33,510 nucleotides of DNA from Bacillus sp. AFS029637. GTDB taxonomy: Bacteria > Bacillota > Bacilli > Bacillales > Bacillaceae_G. How positions within the stretch are numbered: the stretch's first letter is position 1; the number at the start of each line of letters is the position of its first letter. Shown piece by piece: positions 14,992 to 23,163 of this stretch. The notes under the pieces are model-generated. The model saw only the letters and a program-made list of their open reading frames with translations, was not told where the DNA came from and did not search any database. The DNA is taken from contig NZ_NUPZ01000021.1 of NCBI RefSeq assembly GCF_002584985.1, forward strand, positions 1 through 33,510, written 5' to 3'. The translations under genes and the position numbers were made by a program.

Positions 14992-15900
14992 ATGGCTTGG
15001 GTTGTGGATAAACAGTCAACACAAGAAGAGCTTGCGAATCGCTTCCGAGCTTTGGTAGAAGCAAATGAAATTTTACAAATTCCAGGTGCTCATGATGCAA
15101 TGGCAGCTCTTGTTGCGAAAAATACAGGTTTTTCAGCTCTTTATTTATCGGGAGCTGCTTATACTGCAAGTAAAGGGCTACCGGATTTAGGAATCGTGAC
15201 GTCTACTGAAGTAGCAGAAAGAGCAAGAGATTTAGTAAGAGCTACAGATTTACCTGTTCTTGTTGACATTGATACAGGATTTGGTGGTGTACTAAATGTA
15301 GCGAGAACTGCTGTAGAAATGGTAGAGGCGAAAGTAGCAGCTGTCCAAATTGAAGATCAGCAATTACCAAAAAAATGTGGACATTTAAATGGCAAGAAAC
15401 TTGTTACTACAGAAGAATTAGTTCAAAAAATTAAAGCGATTAAAGAAGTTGCGCCGAGTTTATATATTGTAGCGCGCACGGATGCTCGTGGTGTAGAAGG
15501 GTTAGATGAAGCAATTGAAAGAGCGAATGCCTATGTAAAAGCAGGCGCGGACGCAATTTTCCCAGAAGCGCTTCAATCAGAAGAGGAATTCCGTCTATTT
15601 AATAGCAAGGTAAATGCACCTTTATTAGCGAATATGACTGAATTTGGAAAAACACCATATTATAGTGCAGAGGAATTTGCGAACATGGGCTTCCAAATGG
15701 TTATTTATCCTGTAACTTCACTTCGTGTAGCAGCGAAAGCGTATGAGAATGTGTTTACTTTAATTAAGGAAACAGGTTCTCAAAAAGATGCACTTTCTAA
15801 TATGCAAACGAGAAGTGAGTTATATGAAACAATTTCATATCATGACTTTGAAGAGCTAGATACTGGTATTGCAAAAACAGTATTATCAGAAGATCAATAG
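14992..15900 (+). CDS. mmgF: 2-methylisocitrate lyase
   Basis: 302 residues, ATG 14992 after AGGGGGAA. A member of the PEP mutase/isocitrate lyase superfamily: PGAHDAMAALVAKNTGFSALYLSGA, metal-binding LVDIDTGFGG, AVQIEDQQLPKKCGHLNGK with catalytic C129 in KKCGH, IVARTDARGVEGLDEAIERA and IFPEALQSEEE. It cleaves 2-methylisocitrate to pyruvate and succinate, finishing the methylcitrate cycle (PrpB; YqiQ/MmgF in B. subtilis). A TIM-barrel cytosolic enzyme, probably tetrameric and Mg-dependent. It is followed by an unusually long gap with a terminator-like hairpin before the acyl-CoA dehydrogenase. Confidence 0.95.
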   Translation: MAWVVDKQSTQEELANRFRALVEANEILQIPGAHDAMAALVAKNTGFSALYLSGAAYTASKGLPDLGIVTSTEVAERARDLVRATDLPVLVDIDTGFGGVLNVARTAVEMVEAKVAAVQIEDQQLPKKCGHLNGKKLVTTEELVQKIKAIKEVAPSLYIVARTDARGVEGLDEAIERANAYVKAGADAIFPEALQSEEEFRLFNSKVNAPLLANMTEFGKTPYYSAEEFANMGFQMVIYPVTSLRVAAKAYENVFTLIKETGSQKDALSNMQTRSELYETISYHDFEELDTGIAKTVLSEDQ

Positions 15901-15910
15901 ATAAGACAGC

Positions 15911-15985
15911 GAAGGCGATGAAAATACATCTTTGGCAAAATAAAATGCTTGATGTGAAAAATCATCGCCTTCTATTTTCAAAAAA
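15911..15985 (+). terminator. Hairpin inside the operon, possible attenuator
   Basis: GAAGGCGATGA (15911-15921) pairs perfectly with TCATCGCCTTC (15962-15972) around a 40-base loop that has its own CATC...GATG pairing, and is followed by the T-rich TATTTTC. It lies between mmgF and the acyl-CoA dehydrogenase gene and could reduce read-through. Confidence 0.4.
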
Positions 15986-16054
15986 AGATATTCCACTCAT
16001 CGTAGACGAGCATAAGCAAAAAAGCTATGAAAGCCGAATGATAGGGGGATACAT

Positions 16055-17764
16055 ATGGAGAAAACGAAGTTACCATGGGATGAATTTTTTTCACTTAATA
16101 AAGATGTAAATCATACTTACTTTACACCAGAAGATTTTTCAGGTGATGAGGAATTAATCGCAAAAACAACGGAACAATTTGTTAAACAAGAAATTGTTCC
16201 ACAAATGGAGAATATTGAACAACATAACTACAAAATTTCTCGTCAATTATTTGAAAAGGCTGGGGAACTTGGGTTATTAAGTATCGAAGTCCCAGAAGAA
16301 TACGGCGGGTTCGAGTTAGGAAAGGCAGTTTCAGGACTAGTAGCAGAGAAAATGGGTTATGCTGGTGCGTTTAGCGTTTCTTTTAATATACACGCTGGTG
16401 TAGGTACATTGCCTTACATATATTACGGAACGAAAGAACAAAAAGAAAAATATTTGCCAAAAATCGCATCGGGAGAATGGATTGGTGCTTATGCATTAAC
16501 TGAGCCAAATGCTGGTTCAGATGCATTAAGCGCAAAAACGAGTGCGGTATTGAACGAAGATGGTACAGCTTGGAAGTTAAATGGCGAGAAGCAGTGGATT
16601 ACAAATGCTCATATGGCAGATGTATACGTTGTTTTTGCAAAGACAAATAAAGGAATGACAGCATTTATTGTCGAAAGAACATGTGAAGGTGTATCCATTG
16701 GTTTAGAAGAAAAGAAAATGGGTATTAAAGGCTCTTCAACAGCGACTCTTATTTTAGAAGATGTTGTCATCCCTGTTGAAAATGTTTTAGGGGAAGTTGG
16801 GAAAGGGCATCATGTAGCTCTTAATATTCTTAATTTTGCTAGACTAAAACTTGCCTTTGGAAATATTGGAACAGCAAAACAAGCAATTGGATTGTCAGTT
16901 CAATATGGTAAAGAACGAAAACAGTTCCAAACGGAATTAGTAGACTTTACGATGATTCAAGAGAAAATTGCGAATATGATCATTGCTACATATGGAGCAG
17001 AAAGTGCAGCTTACCGTACAGCTGGTGTAATTGATGAGGCAATTCATGAGAGTGATGAGGATCTTATGAAAAAAATGTCCCAATTCGCAATTGAATGTGC
17101 ACTAAATAAAGTAAATGCTTCTGAAACACTTGGTCATATCGTAGATGAAGCCGTCCAAATTCATGGTGGTTACGGTTATATGCAAGAATACGAAGTAGAA
17201 CGATTATATCGTGATGCTCGAATTAGTCGTATTTTTGAAGGTACGAATGAAATTAATAGATTAACAGTTGCCAAAATGTTAATGAAACAAATGGAGCAAA
17301 TTGAAGATCATGAAGTAGAAAGTGATTTGGAAAACGTCGAAAGAAACCATCGTTACATTTTATTAGCGAAAAAATTGTTGAGACAATCTTTGAAAACGCT
17401 CTCTAAAACACCGGGCTTAAAAATTGATCAAGAGCAAGAATATTCACGTGTATTATCAAATATGTTGACGGACGTGTACGTCATGGAATCAGCATTTTTA
17501 CGTACGAGAAAAGCAGTAAGTAAAAATGGTGAAGAAAAAGAGTGTACGAAGCAAATGATTACTGACGTTATTTGTGAAGAAGGATATCGTAAAGTAGAAG
17601 AAGCAGCAATATCTATTCTTTCAGCGGCAGTCACAGAAGAACATAATAGACATGATATTTTATCCGAAATCCGTCAATTATTAGTGCCTTTATACACGAA
17701 CGTATTTACGAAAAAGAGGGAAATTGCGAAAGCTAGTATAAATCGCGGAAAATATATTGTGTAA
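16055..17764 (+). CDS. Acyl-CoA dehydrogenase (long form, probable isobutyryl-/branched-chain acyl-CoA substrate)
   Basis: 569 residues, ATG 16055 after TAGGGGGA. The first ~410 residues are a typical flavoprotein acyl-CoA dehydrogenase: EVPEEYGGFELG, YALTEPNAGSDA, GEKQWITNAHMADVY, MGIKGSSTATLILEDV, ERKQFQTELVDF, VQIHGGYGYMQEYEVERLYRDARISRIFEGTNEINR with the probable catalytic base E395 in FEGTNE. About 160 extra helical residues follow, as in the long bacillary FadE-like proteins. It introduces the alpha,beta double bond using FAD and electron-transfer flavoprotein. Its placement between methylcitrate genes and mmsB-mmsA suggests isobutyryl-CoA to methacrylyl-CoA in valine breakdown; the substrate is inferred from context, not from sequence. 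Confidence 0.9.
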   Translation: MEKTKLPWDEFFSLNKDVNHTYFTPEDFSGDEELIAKTTEQFVKQEIVPQMENIEQHNYKISRQLFEKAGELGLLSIEVPEEYGGFELGKAVSGLVAEKMGYAGAFSVSFNIHAGVGTLPYIYYGTKEQKEKYLPKIASGEWIGAYALTEPNAGSDALSAKTSAVLNEDGTAWKLNGEKQWITNAHMADVYVVFAKTNKGMTAFIVERTCEGVSIGLEEKKMGIKGSSTATLILEDVVIPVENVLGEVGKGHHVALNILNFARLKLAFGNIGTAKQAIGLSVQYGKERKQFQTELVDFTMIQEKIANMIIATYGAESAAYRTAGVIDEAIHESDEDLMKKMSQFAIECALNKVNASETLGHIVDEAVQIHGGYGYMQEYEVERLYRDARISRIFEGTNEINRLTVAKMLMKQMEQIEDHEVESDLENVERNHRYILLAKKLLRQSLKTLSKTPGLKIDQEQEYSRVLSNMLTDVYVMESAFLRTRKAVSKNGEEKECTKQMITDVICEEGYRKVEEAAISILSAAVTEEHNRHDILSEIRQLLVPLYTNVFTKKREIAKASINRGKYIV

Positions 17765-17780
17765 TTAGGAGGAAAGCGAT

Positions 17781-18671
17781 ATGAAAAAGATTGGTTTTAT
17801 CGGCTTAGGTAATATGGGTCTTCCGATGTCTAAAAATTTAGTTAAATCAAGTTACACAGTATATGGAGTGGACTTAAATAAAGAGGCTGAAGCTTCCTTT
17901 GAAAAAGAAGGAGGAATTATTGGCTTATCAATCTCAAAACTAGCAGAGACATGTGATGTAATTTTTACAAGTTTACCTTCACCTCGTGCTGTTGAAGCGG
18001 TATATTTTGGAGAAGAAGGATTATTTGAAAATAGCCACTCGAATGTCGTTTTAATTGATACAAGTACTGTATCTCCACAGTTAAACAAACAGTTGGAGGA
18101 GTCGGCGAAGGAAAAGAAAGTAGACTTTTTAGCAGCACCTGTTAGCGGTGGTGTAATTGGAGCAGAAAATCGTACTTTAACGTTTATGGTTGGTGGATCA
18201 AAAGAGGTATATGATAAAACTGAATCTATCATGGAAGTGTTAGGAGCGAATATTTTCCACGTTAGCGAGCAAATTGATAGTGGTACAACGGTTAAATTAA
18301 TTAATAATCTATTAATTGGTTTTTATACTGCTGGTGTGAGTGAAGCTTTAACATTAGCGAAAAAGAACAATATGGATTTAGATAAAATGTTTGATATTTT
18401 AAATGTAAGTTACGGTCAAAGTAGAATTTATGAGCGTAATTATAAAAGTTTCATTGCATCAGAAAACTATGAGCCAGGCTTTACTGTAAATCTATTAAAA
18501 AAAGACTTAGGCTTTGCGGTTGATTTAGCTAAGGAAAGTGAGCTCCACTTACCAGTAAGCGAAATGCTATTAAACGTATATGAAGAAGCGAGTGAAGCAG
18601 GATATGGTGAAAACGATATGGCTGCTTTATATAAGAAAGTTAGCGAACAATTCATTTCGAATCAAAAATAA
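17781..18671 (+). CDS. mmsB: 3-hydroxyisobutyrate dehydrogenase
   Basis: 296 residues, ATG 17781 after TTAGGAGGAAA. A beta-hydroxyacid dehydrogenase: NAD-binding GFIGLGNMGLPMSKNL at the N-terminus, DLNKEAE, TSLPSPRAVEAVY, the substrate motif DFLAAPVSGGVIGAENRTL, and catalytic K172 in GTTVKLINNLL. It oxidises 3-hydroxyisobutyrate to methylmalonate semialdehyde with NAD in valine catabolism. It starts 16 bp after the dehydrogenase gene and ends 36 bp before mmsA, whose product uses its reaction product directly. Other beta-hydroxyacid dehydrogenases (tartronate semialdehyde reductase, GarR type) share the motifs, but the context settles it. Confidence 0.92.
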   Translation: MKKIGFIGLGNMGLPMSKNLVKSSYTVYGVDLNKEAEASFEKEGGIIGLSISKLAETCDVIFTSLPSPRAVEAVYFGEEGLFENSHSNVVLIDTSTVSPQLNKQLEESAKEKKVDFLAAPVSGGVIGAENRTLTFMVGGSKEVYDKTESIMEVLGANIFHVSEQIDSGTTVKLINNLLIGFYTAGVSEALTLAKKNNMDLDKMFDILNVSYGQSRIYERNYKSFIASENYEPGFTVNLLKKDLGFAVDLAKESELHLPVSEMLLNVYEEASEAGYGENDMAALYKKVSEQFISNQK

Positions 18672-18707
18672 TAGACCTATTTCATTCATAAAAAAGGAGA
18701 GAATATA

Positions 18708-20168
18708 ATGATTACAACTGAAATTAAACGAGTGAAAAATCATATTAATGGCGAGTGGGTTGAATCAACAGGTACGGAAGTAGAAGCAGTTCCGAATCCA
18801 GCGACTGGAAAAATTATTGCTTACGTTCCACTATCTCCAAAAGAGGATGTTGAAAAAGCGGTTGAAGCAGCAAAAGAGGCGTACAAAACATGGTCAAAAG
18901 TACCAGTTCCAAATCGTTCAAGACAATTATACAAATATCTACAGCTTTTACAAGAAAATAAAGATGAACTTGCAAAAATCATTACGTTAGAAAATGGAAA
19001 AACGCTAACGGATGCAACTGGTGAAGTACAGCGTGGTATTGAGGCAGTAGAACTTGCAACATCAGCACCAAATTTAATGATGGGACAAGCTCTCCCGAAT
19101 ATTGCTAGTGGAATTGATGGATCGATTTGGCGCTACCCAATTGGAGTTGTTGCTGGTATTACACCATTCAACTTCCCAATGATGATTCCGTTATGGATGT
19201 TCCCACTTGCAATTGCTTGTGGTAATACGTTCGTATTAAAGACATCAGAAAGAACACCACTTTTAGCAGAGCGACTTGTAGAGTTATTCTATGAAGCTGG
19301 TTTTCCAAAAGGGGTATTAAACTTAGTGCAAGGTGGAAAAGATGTTGTAAATAGTATTTTAGAAAGTAAAGATATTCAAGCGGTTTCGTTCGTTGGCTCT
19401 GAACCGGTAGCTCGTTACGTATATGAAACAGGTACGAAACACGGAAAACGTGTACAAGCGTTAGCTGGTGCAAAAAACCATGCAATTGTAATGCCAGATT
19501 GCAACCTTGAGAAAACAGTGCAAGGTGTAATTGGATCTGCATTTGCAAGTAGCGGAGAACGCTGCATGGCATGTTCAGTAGTAGCAGTAGTTGATGAAAT
19601 TGCTGACGAATTTATTGATGTATTAGTAGCGGAAACGAAGAAGCTAAAAGTAGGTGATGGTTTCAACGAAGATAATTATGTTGGACCATTAATCCGTGAA
19701 TCTCATAAAGAGCGCGTTTTAGGCTATATTAATAGCGGTGTAGCTGACGGGGCAACTTTATTAGTAGATGGCCGTAAAATTAATGAAGAAGTTGGAGAAG
19801 GTTACTTTGTTGGTGCAACAATCTTCGATGATGTAAATCAAGAAATGAAAATTTGGCAGGATGAAATTTTCGCTCCAGTATTAAGTGTTGTACGAGTAAA
19901 AGATTTAGAAGAAGGTATCAAACTGACAAATCAATCTAAGTTTGCAAATGGTGCGGTTATTTATACTTCAAACGGTAAGCATGCACAAACATTCCGCGAT
20001 AATATTGATGCTGGTATGATCGGTGTAAACGTAAACGTTCCAGCACCAATGGCATTCTTCGCATTTGCAGGAAATAAAGCTTCGTTCTTTGGTGATTTAG
20101 GTACAAATGGTACGGATGGCGTTCAATTCTATACGCGCAAAAAGGTTGTAACTGAACGCTGGTTTTAA
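18708..20168 (+). CDS. mmsA: Methylmalonate-semialdehyde dehydrogenase (CoA-acylating)
   Basis: 486 residues, ATG 18708 after AAAAGGAGAG. An aldehyde dehydrogenase of the MmsA/IolA subfamily: [76 protein letters not shown], and catalytic C286 in [12 protein letters not shown] (Cys followed by Met-Ala is typical of the subfamily). It lacks the usual general-base Glu motif of hydrolytic ALDHs; the product is propionyl-CoA plus CO2/bicarbonate, using NAD and CoA. This propionyl-CoA is the substrate of MmgD in the same operon. Last gene of the operon, followed by an 18-bp palindromic terminator. The paralogue IolA of inositol breakdown is very similar, but the neighbours point to valine. Confidence 0.94.
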   Translation: MITTEIKRVKNHINGEWVESTGTEVEAVPNPATGKIIAYVPLSPKEDVEKAVEAAKEAYKTWSKVPVPNRSRQLYKYLQLLQENKDELAKIITLENGKTLTDATGEVQRGIEAVELATSAPNLMMGQALPNIASGIDGSIWRYPIGVVAGITPFNFPMMIPLWMFPLAIACGNTFVLKTSERTPLLAERLVELFYEAGFPKGVLNLVQGGKDVVNSILESKDIQAVSFVGSEPVARYVYETGTKHGKRVQALAGAKNHAIVMPDCNLEKTVQGVIGSAFASSGERCMACSVVAVVDEIADEFIDVLVAETKKLKVGDGFNEDNYVGPLIRESHKERVLGYINSGVADGATLLVDGRKINEEVGEGYFVGATIFDDVNQEMKIWQDEIFAPVLSVVRVKDLEEGIKLTNQSKFANGAVIYTSNGKHAQTFRDNIDAGMIGVNVNVPAPMAFFAFAGNKASFFGDLGTNGTDGVQFYTRKKVVTERWF

Positions 20169-20198
20169 TATAAAGTAGATAGTCAAATCAGTGATTAA

Positions 20199-20234
20199 AA
20201 GAAAACCACCACTATTAATAGTGGTGGTTTTCTT
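20199..20234. terminator. Shared bidirectional terminator
   Basis: A perfect 36-bp palindrome, AAGAAAACCACCACTATT with its complement, gives stem and A/T tails on both strands. It ends the mmg/mms operon on the plus strand and the LysE-type gene on the minus strand. Confidence 0.92.
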
Positions 20235-20238
20235 CTTG

Positions 20239-20871
20239 TTAATTGCTTTTTTCAAAAGCTAGTTTAATACCAAAACCAATTAAGACAATTCCCGTTAACC
20301 CTTGAATATAACGTTGCGTCTTCGGTTTTTTCATAAAAGCACTAATTTTATCAATTAAAAATATATATAAAGCGAACCAAATAACTGTTAAAACTAGGTA
20401 AGTAAGGCCCATTACGAGAAGTTGGATAAACGTATTATGATTTGGATTTAAAAATTGCGGTAAAAATGTTAAAAAGAAGACTGCAACTTTAGGATTTAAT
20501 AAATTCGTAAGAAACCCTTGGCGAAAGCAAGAAGTGTGTTCGTCTTCATTATTCAAAGAAATATCGTTCGTATCGACGCCTTCTTTATTTCTTACTGCTA
20601 AAAGGGCTTTAATACCAATATAAATTAAATATAGAGCTCCAACGTACTTGAAAATAGAAAATAAAAGGGCTGACTTTACAATAAGTGCGGAAAGTCCGAT
20701 TACTGCTGCTAAAGTATGGATTAATAGTGCAACACATGTACCGAACACTGTTTTCACTCCACCCACCTTACCAGCAACTAATGTGTTCTTCGTAGCCATT
20801 GCAGTGTCAGGACCGGGTAAAATAATAAGACAAATAGACATAATGATGAATAGAAAATAATTTTCAATCAT
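20239..20871 (-). CDS. LysE/RhtB-family amino-acid exporter
   Basis: 210 residues, ATG at 20871 on the minus strand after AAAGGAGGAGCG. Six hydrophobic segments; the family hallmark is near the N-terminus (IILPGPDTAMATKNTLVAGK, residues 17-36, with P19-G-P-D22), followed by GVKTVFGTCVALLIHTLAAVIGLSAL, a KYVGALYLIYIGIKALLA helix and the second half with GFLTNLLNPKVAVFFLTFLPQF. It is an inner-membrane exporter of small metabolites, often amino acids such as lysine, homoserine, threonine or branched-chain relatives. The substrate cannot be read from sequence. Its position between the valine operon and the hydroxyisobutyryl-CoA hydrolase gene is suggestive only. Confidence 0.88.
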   Translation of the reverse strand: MIENYFLFIIMSICLIILPGPDTAMATKNTLVAGKVGGVKTVFGTCVALLIHTLAAVIGLSALIVKSALLFSIFKYVGALYLIYIGIKALLAVRNKEGVDTNDISLNNEDEHTSCFRQGFLTNLLNPKVAVFFLTFLPQFLNPNHNTFIQLLVMGLTYLVLTVIWFALYIFLIDKISAFMKKPKTQRYIQGLTGIVLIGFGIKLAFEKSN

Positions 20872-20977
20872 AGTCGCTCCTCCTTTTTTTTATTTTTAGA
20901 ATATTTGATTAAAATTAGTGTAGCACACATTCCTATTTAATAAAATTAAATTTTATTAAAAAATATTAAATGATAAA

Positions 20978-21017
20978 GAGGCTATATAGTCATGTAATTA
21001 CACGACTATATAGCCTC
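20978..21017. terminator. Terminator of the hydrolase gene
   Basis: A perfect 14-bp stem GAGGCTATATAGTC / GACTATATAGCCTC encloses a further TGTAA/TTACA pairing. On the minus strand it is followed by TTTAT. It is the first terminator after the stop codon of the gene at 21098-22153 and is separated from it by the bcr1-like element. Confidence 0.75.
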
Positions 21018-21020
21018 AAT

Positions 21021-21101
21021 TTTATCCCGCATGAACGGGTGATTGGTGAGGGCTAATAATAAGCAGGAGATGAACCTTCACTTATTAAAGTTTCACTTTA
21101 T
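21021..21101 (-). repeat. Partial bcr1-like repeat element with TTTAT borders
   Basis: A 71-bp block (21026-21096) is bordered by TTTAT at both ends (21021-21025, 21097-21101). It contains CCCGCATGAACGGGTGATTG and GGTGAGGGCTAATAATAAGC, which I remember as characteristic of the B. cereus-group repeat bcr1 (about 155 bp full length, reported with flanking TTTAT). Here it is about half length, so a truncated copy or internal-deletion derivative. The right TTTAT overlaps the stop codon of the hydrolase gene. Confidence 0.6.
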
Positions 21102-22153
21102 GCATTAAGTAAGTTAAAGAAACGATTTACATCTTCTTCTGAAACATCACTTAACTGCTTATATTTATAATTCGGATTTTGATCTTTATCAACGACAACG
21201 GAGCGTACTCCTTCGAAGAAATCTTCATGTCTCATAAAATTTTTAGCTAGTATAAGGTCCGTAGCGAAACATTCTTCAACGGACTTATCTTTTCCATCAA
21301 TAAATTGTTTTAATGTTACTTTTAGTGAAATAGGTGATTTTGATAATAGCGTTTCTTTCGTTTTTAGTGCAAATGAGCTTGGATCATTCTCCAATGATTG
21401 AATGATTTCTTCAATTGTATCGAATGCAAAATGTGAATTGATTACTTCTAATGAAGGAGCAAGCTCGCTTTCTAAGTTTGGACCAGTTGCAAATGTACGA
21501 ATGACTTCTTTTAAATTAGTATGTACATCATCTTCATTATGCCAATTTACACTTTCAAGTTCAGTAAGGAAATTTGGTAATGTATCTGATGGCATAAAGT
21601 AGTCAGCAGCGTTTATAAACAATACGTCAGCAGCTTTTAAAATAGATGCTGTTAAAGCAACGTAACGACCTGAATATTCAGGTGATTTGTTTAAGAAATA
21701 TGCAGCACCGACGTCTGGAAAGAAGCCGATGTTCATCTCAGGCATTGCCCATTTTGTACGATCTGTTACAATTCGATACTTCGCGCCATTTGTCAGACCG
21801 ACACCACCACCCATTACAATGCCATCTAAACAAGCGATAATCGGTTTTTTATATTGATAAATGTAAGTGTCAATTTCATACTCTTCTTCGAAAAATTGCT
21901 CAGCATGCTGTAAGGCAACTTCGCTTGAACGTGCTTCGTAGAGGGTTTTAATGTCACCACCTGCACAAAAACCTTTTGTGCCAGCTCCTTTTAATACGAT
22001 AATCGCAATACGTTCATCGTGTTCCCACTCTTTAAGTTTTTGTCCAATTGGTTGTAACATATCATAGGATAAAGAATTAAGCGCCTTTGGACGGTTTAAA
22101 GTAATTGATGCAACGCCGTTTTCACTAACAGAAAATAAAACGTGTTCAGTCAT
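21098..22153 (-). CDS. 3-hydroxyisobutyryl-CoA hydrolase
   Basis: 351 residues, ATG at 22153 on the minus strand after AAAGGAGGATG. A crotonase-fold enzyme of the HIBCH branch: SITLNRPKALNSLSYDM, LKGAGTKGFCAGGDIKTLYE (oxyanion-hole loop), PIIACLDGIVMGGGVGL, and WAMPEMNIGFFPDVGAAYFL with E139 and D147 at the hydrolase positions, plus the long C-terminal domain characteristic of HIBCH (FFEGVRSVVVDKDQNPNYKY). It releases 3-hydroxyisobutyrate from its CoA ester, giving the substrate of MmsB in the neighbouring operon. The last codons (NLLNA-stop) coincide with the TTTAT border of the bcr1-like element, so the exact native C-terminus is uncertain. The methacrylyl-CoA hydratase of the route is not in this window. 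Confidence 0.92.
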   Translation of the reverse strand: MTEHVLFSVSENGVASITLNRPKALNSLSYDMLQPIGQKLKEWEHDERIAIIVLKGAGTKGFCAGGDIKTLYEARSSEVALQHAEQFFEEEYEIDTYIYQYKKPIIACLDGIVMGGGVGLTNGAKYRIVTDRTKWAMPEMNIGFFPDVGAAYFLNKSPEYSGRYVALTASILKAADVLFINAADYFMPSDTLPNFLTELESVNWHNEDDVHTNLKEVIRTFATGPNLESELAPSLEVINSHFAFDTIEEIIQSLENDPSSFALKTKETLLSKSPISLKVTLKQFIDGKDKSVEECFATDLILAKNFMRHEDFFEGVRSVVVDKDQNPNYKYKQLSDVSEEDVNRFFNLLNA

Positions 22154-22466
22154 GATTCATCCTCCTTTACATATCTTCTTATTCTTAATTCTTTATATGT
22201 ACTGAAATGTCCTTTATAAATTTTGTCTAAAGTTGACGGTATGTGTTAAAATGTCCACCGCATATTTTGACGAGTTATATTTGCAGGATTTCGGTGATGG
22301 AAGAGGAATATTACAACATTACTGTAAGAGTAAATATTTGAAGTTATGGTGATAAAAGCGCTATTATATATGTGTAAAATGTGTATAGTTACTTAAAAAA
22401 TAGAATTGTTGAAATTGTAACGAGTGGCTAGTATGTTAATTAGAAATAGGGGAAGGAGAAATCGGA
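22154..22466. other. Divergent intergenic region
   Basis: 313 bp between the hydrolase gene (minus) and the small membrane protein gene (plus). It has the two ribosome sites at its ends. No cre-like site, clear promoter or hairpin was found. Confidence 0.4.
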
Positions 22467-22724
22467 ATGCCAGTACCTTTACTATTATCGGTTATTATTT
22501 TGTCTTCGTTAATGATAGGGATAACGCAGTATTTTCATCATACAGATACGACAGAAGAAGTGAAGGATAAAGTACGTCTCGTATTTCCGATTTTTATTAT
22601 ATCTATTTCTTTTTGCATTCTATTAAATAAGGATGGATACATTGTCGCAGTATTTTCATTTTTTGTAGCGATCGTTTTCATTACAGTTTTATATTATGTA
22701 ATGAAAGAATTTATACAAAAATAA
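22467..22724 (+). CDS. Small membrane protein of unknown function (85 aa)
   Basis: ATG at 22467 after GGGAAGGAGAAA. Three hydrophobic stretches: residues 3-19 (VPLLLSVIILSSLMIGI), about 39-52 (VFPIFIISISFCIL) and 57-80 (GYIVAVFSFFVAIVFITVLYYV), with a charged loop of Asp/Glu/Lys between the first two and a short basic tail. No family recognised. A weak terminator-like hairpin follows (22726-22752). Confidence 0.65.
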   Translation: MPVPLLLSVIILSSLMIGITQYFHHTDTTEEVKDKVRLVFPIFIISISFCILLNKDGYIVAVFSFFVAIVFITVLYYVMKEFIQK

Positions 22725-22725
22725 A

Positions 22726-22752
22726 GATGTCATAATCGGCATTTTTATTTTG
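22726..22752 (+). terminator. Weak terminator after the small membrane protein gene
   Basis: ATGTC / GGCAT (one G-U, loop ATAATC) followed by TTTTATTTT. Short stem, hence modest confidence. Confidence 0.5.
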
Positions 22753-22908
22753 AGAATATATAAAATTTCACGTACCGTATTTTAAATAAAAAATATAAAA
22801 CATCTTACAAATAGAAAAGTGCTTACTTTGTCGTGTATTTACTTGTCAATCTCGCATAGCCACTATACTATTAAAATGTAGAGATTATAAAAAGGGGTTG
22901 TATCTATC

Positions 22909-23148
22909 ATGAAATTTGAGATGCACACAAAAATTGTTTCAAATGAAAAAGAAGTAAGATTACATATAGAAGAAAACATATTTCAATTAATTTTAGATGG
23001 TTATCACTTATTTACAATGCAAGAAATATTACCTTTATATAAATCCAATGAAGAAAGAATTGGTAGTGCGATGATACAAAAGTTAGAGTGGGAGAACGGA
23101 AAAACTACAATAAACTATCAACTCGTATCACTAAAATCAGTAAATTAA
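22909..23148 (+). CDS. DUF2584-type small protein
   Basis: 79 residues, ATG 22909 with AAAGGGG upstream. The sequence EVRLHIEENIFQLILDGYHL, then FTMQEILPLYKSNEERIGSA, and the end WENGKTTINYQLVSLKSVN match what I remember of DUF2584 (charged N-half, hydrophobic-x-L-x-x-GYR-hydrophobic, closing T-hydrophobic-x-Y-x-LVSL-x-S-x-N). The function is unknown. It precedes sbcD by 15 bp and may be co-transcribed with the sbcDC genes. Confidence 0.65.
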   Translation: MKFEMHTKIVSNEKEVRLHIEENIFQLILDGYHLFTMQEILPLYKSNEERIGSAMIQKLEWENGKTTINYQLVSLKSVN

Positions 23149-23163
23149 AAGGAGCAGAAAAAT

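Noticed and set aside
15918-16109. 63-codon open frame between mmgF and the acyl-CoA dehydrogenase gene
   Set aside because: Its codons look fair, but it lacks a proper ribosome site, starts inside a hairpin arm and overlaps the start of the dehydrogenase gene by 55 bp.
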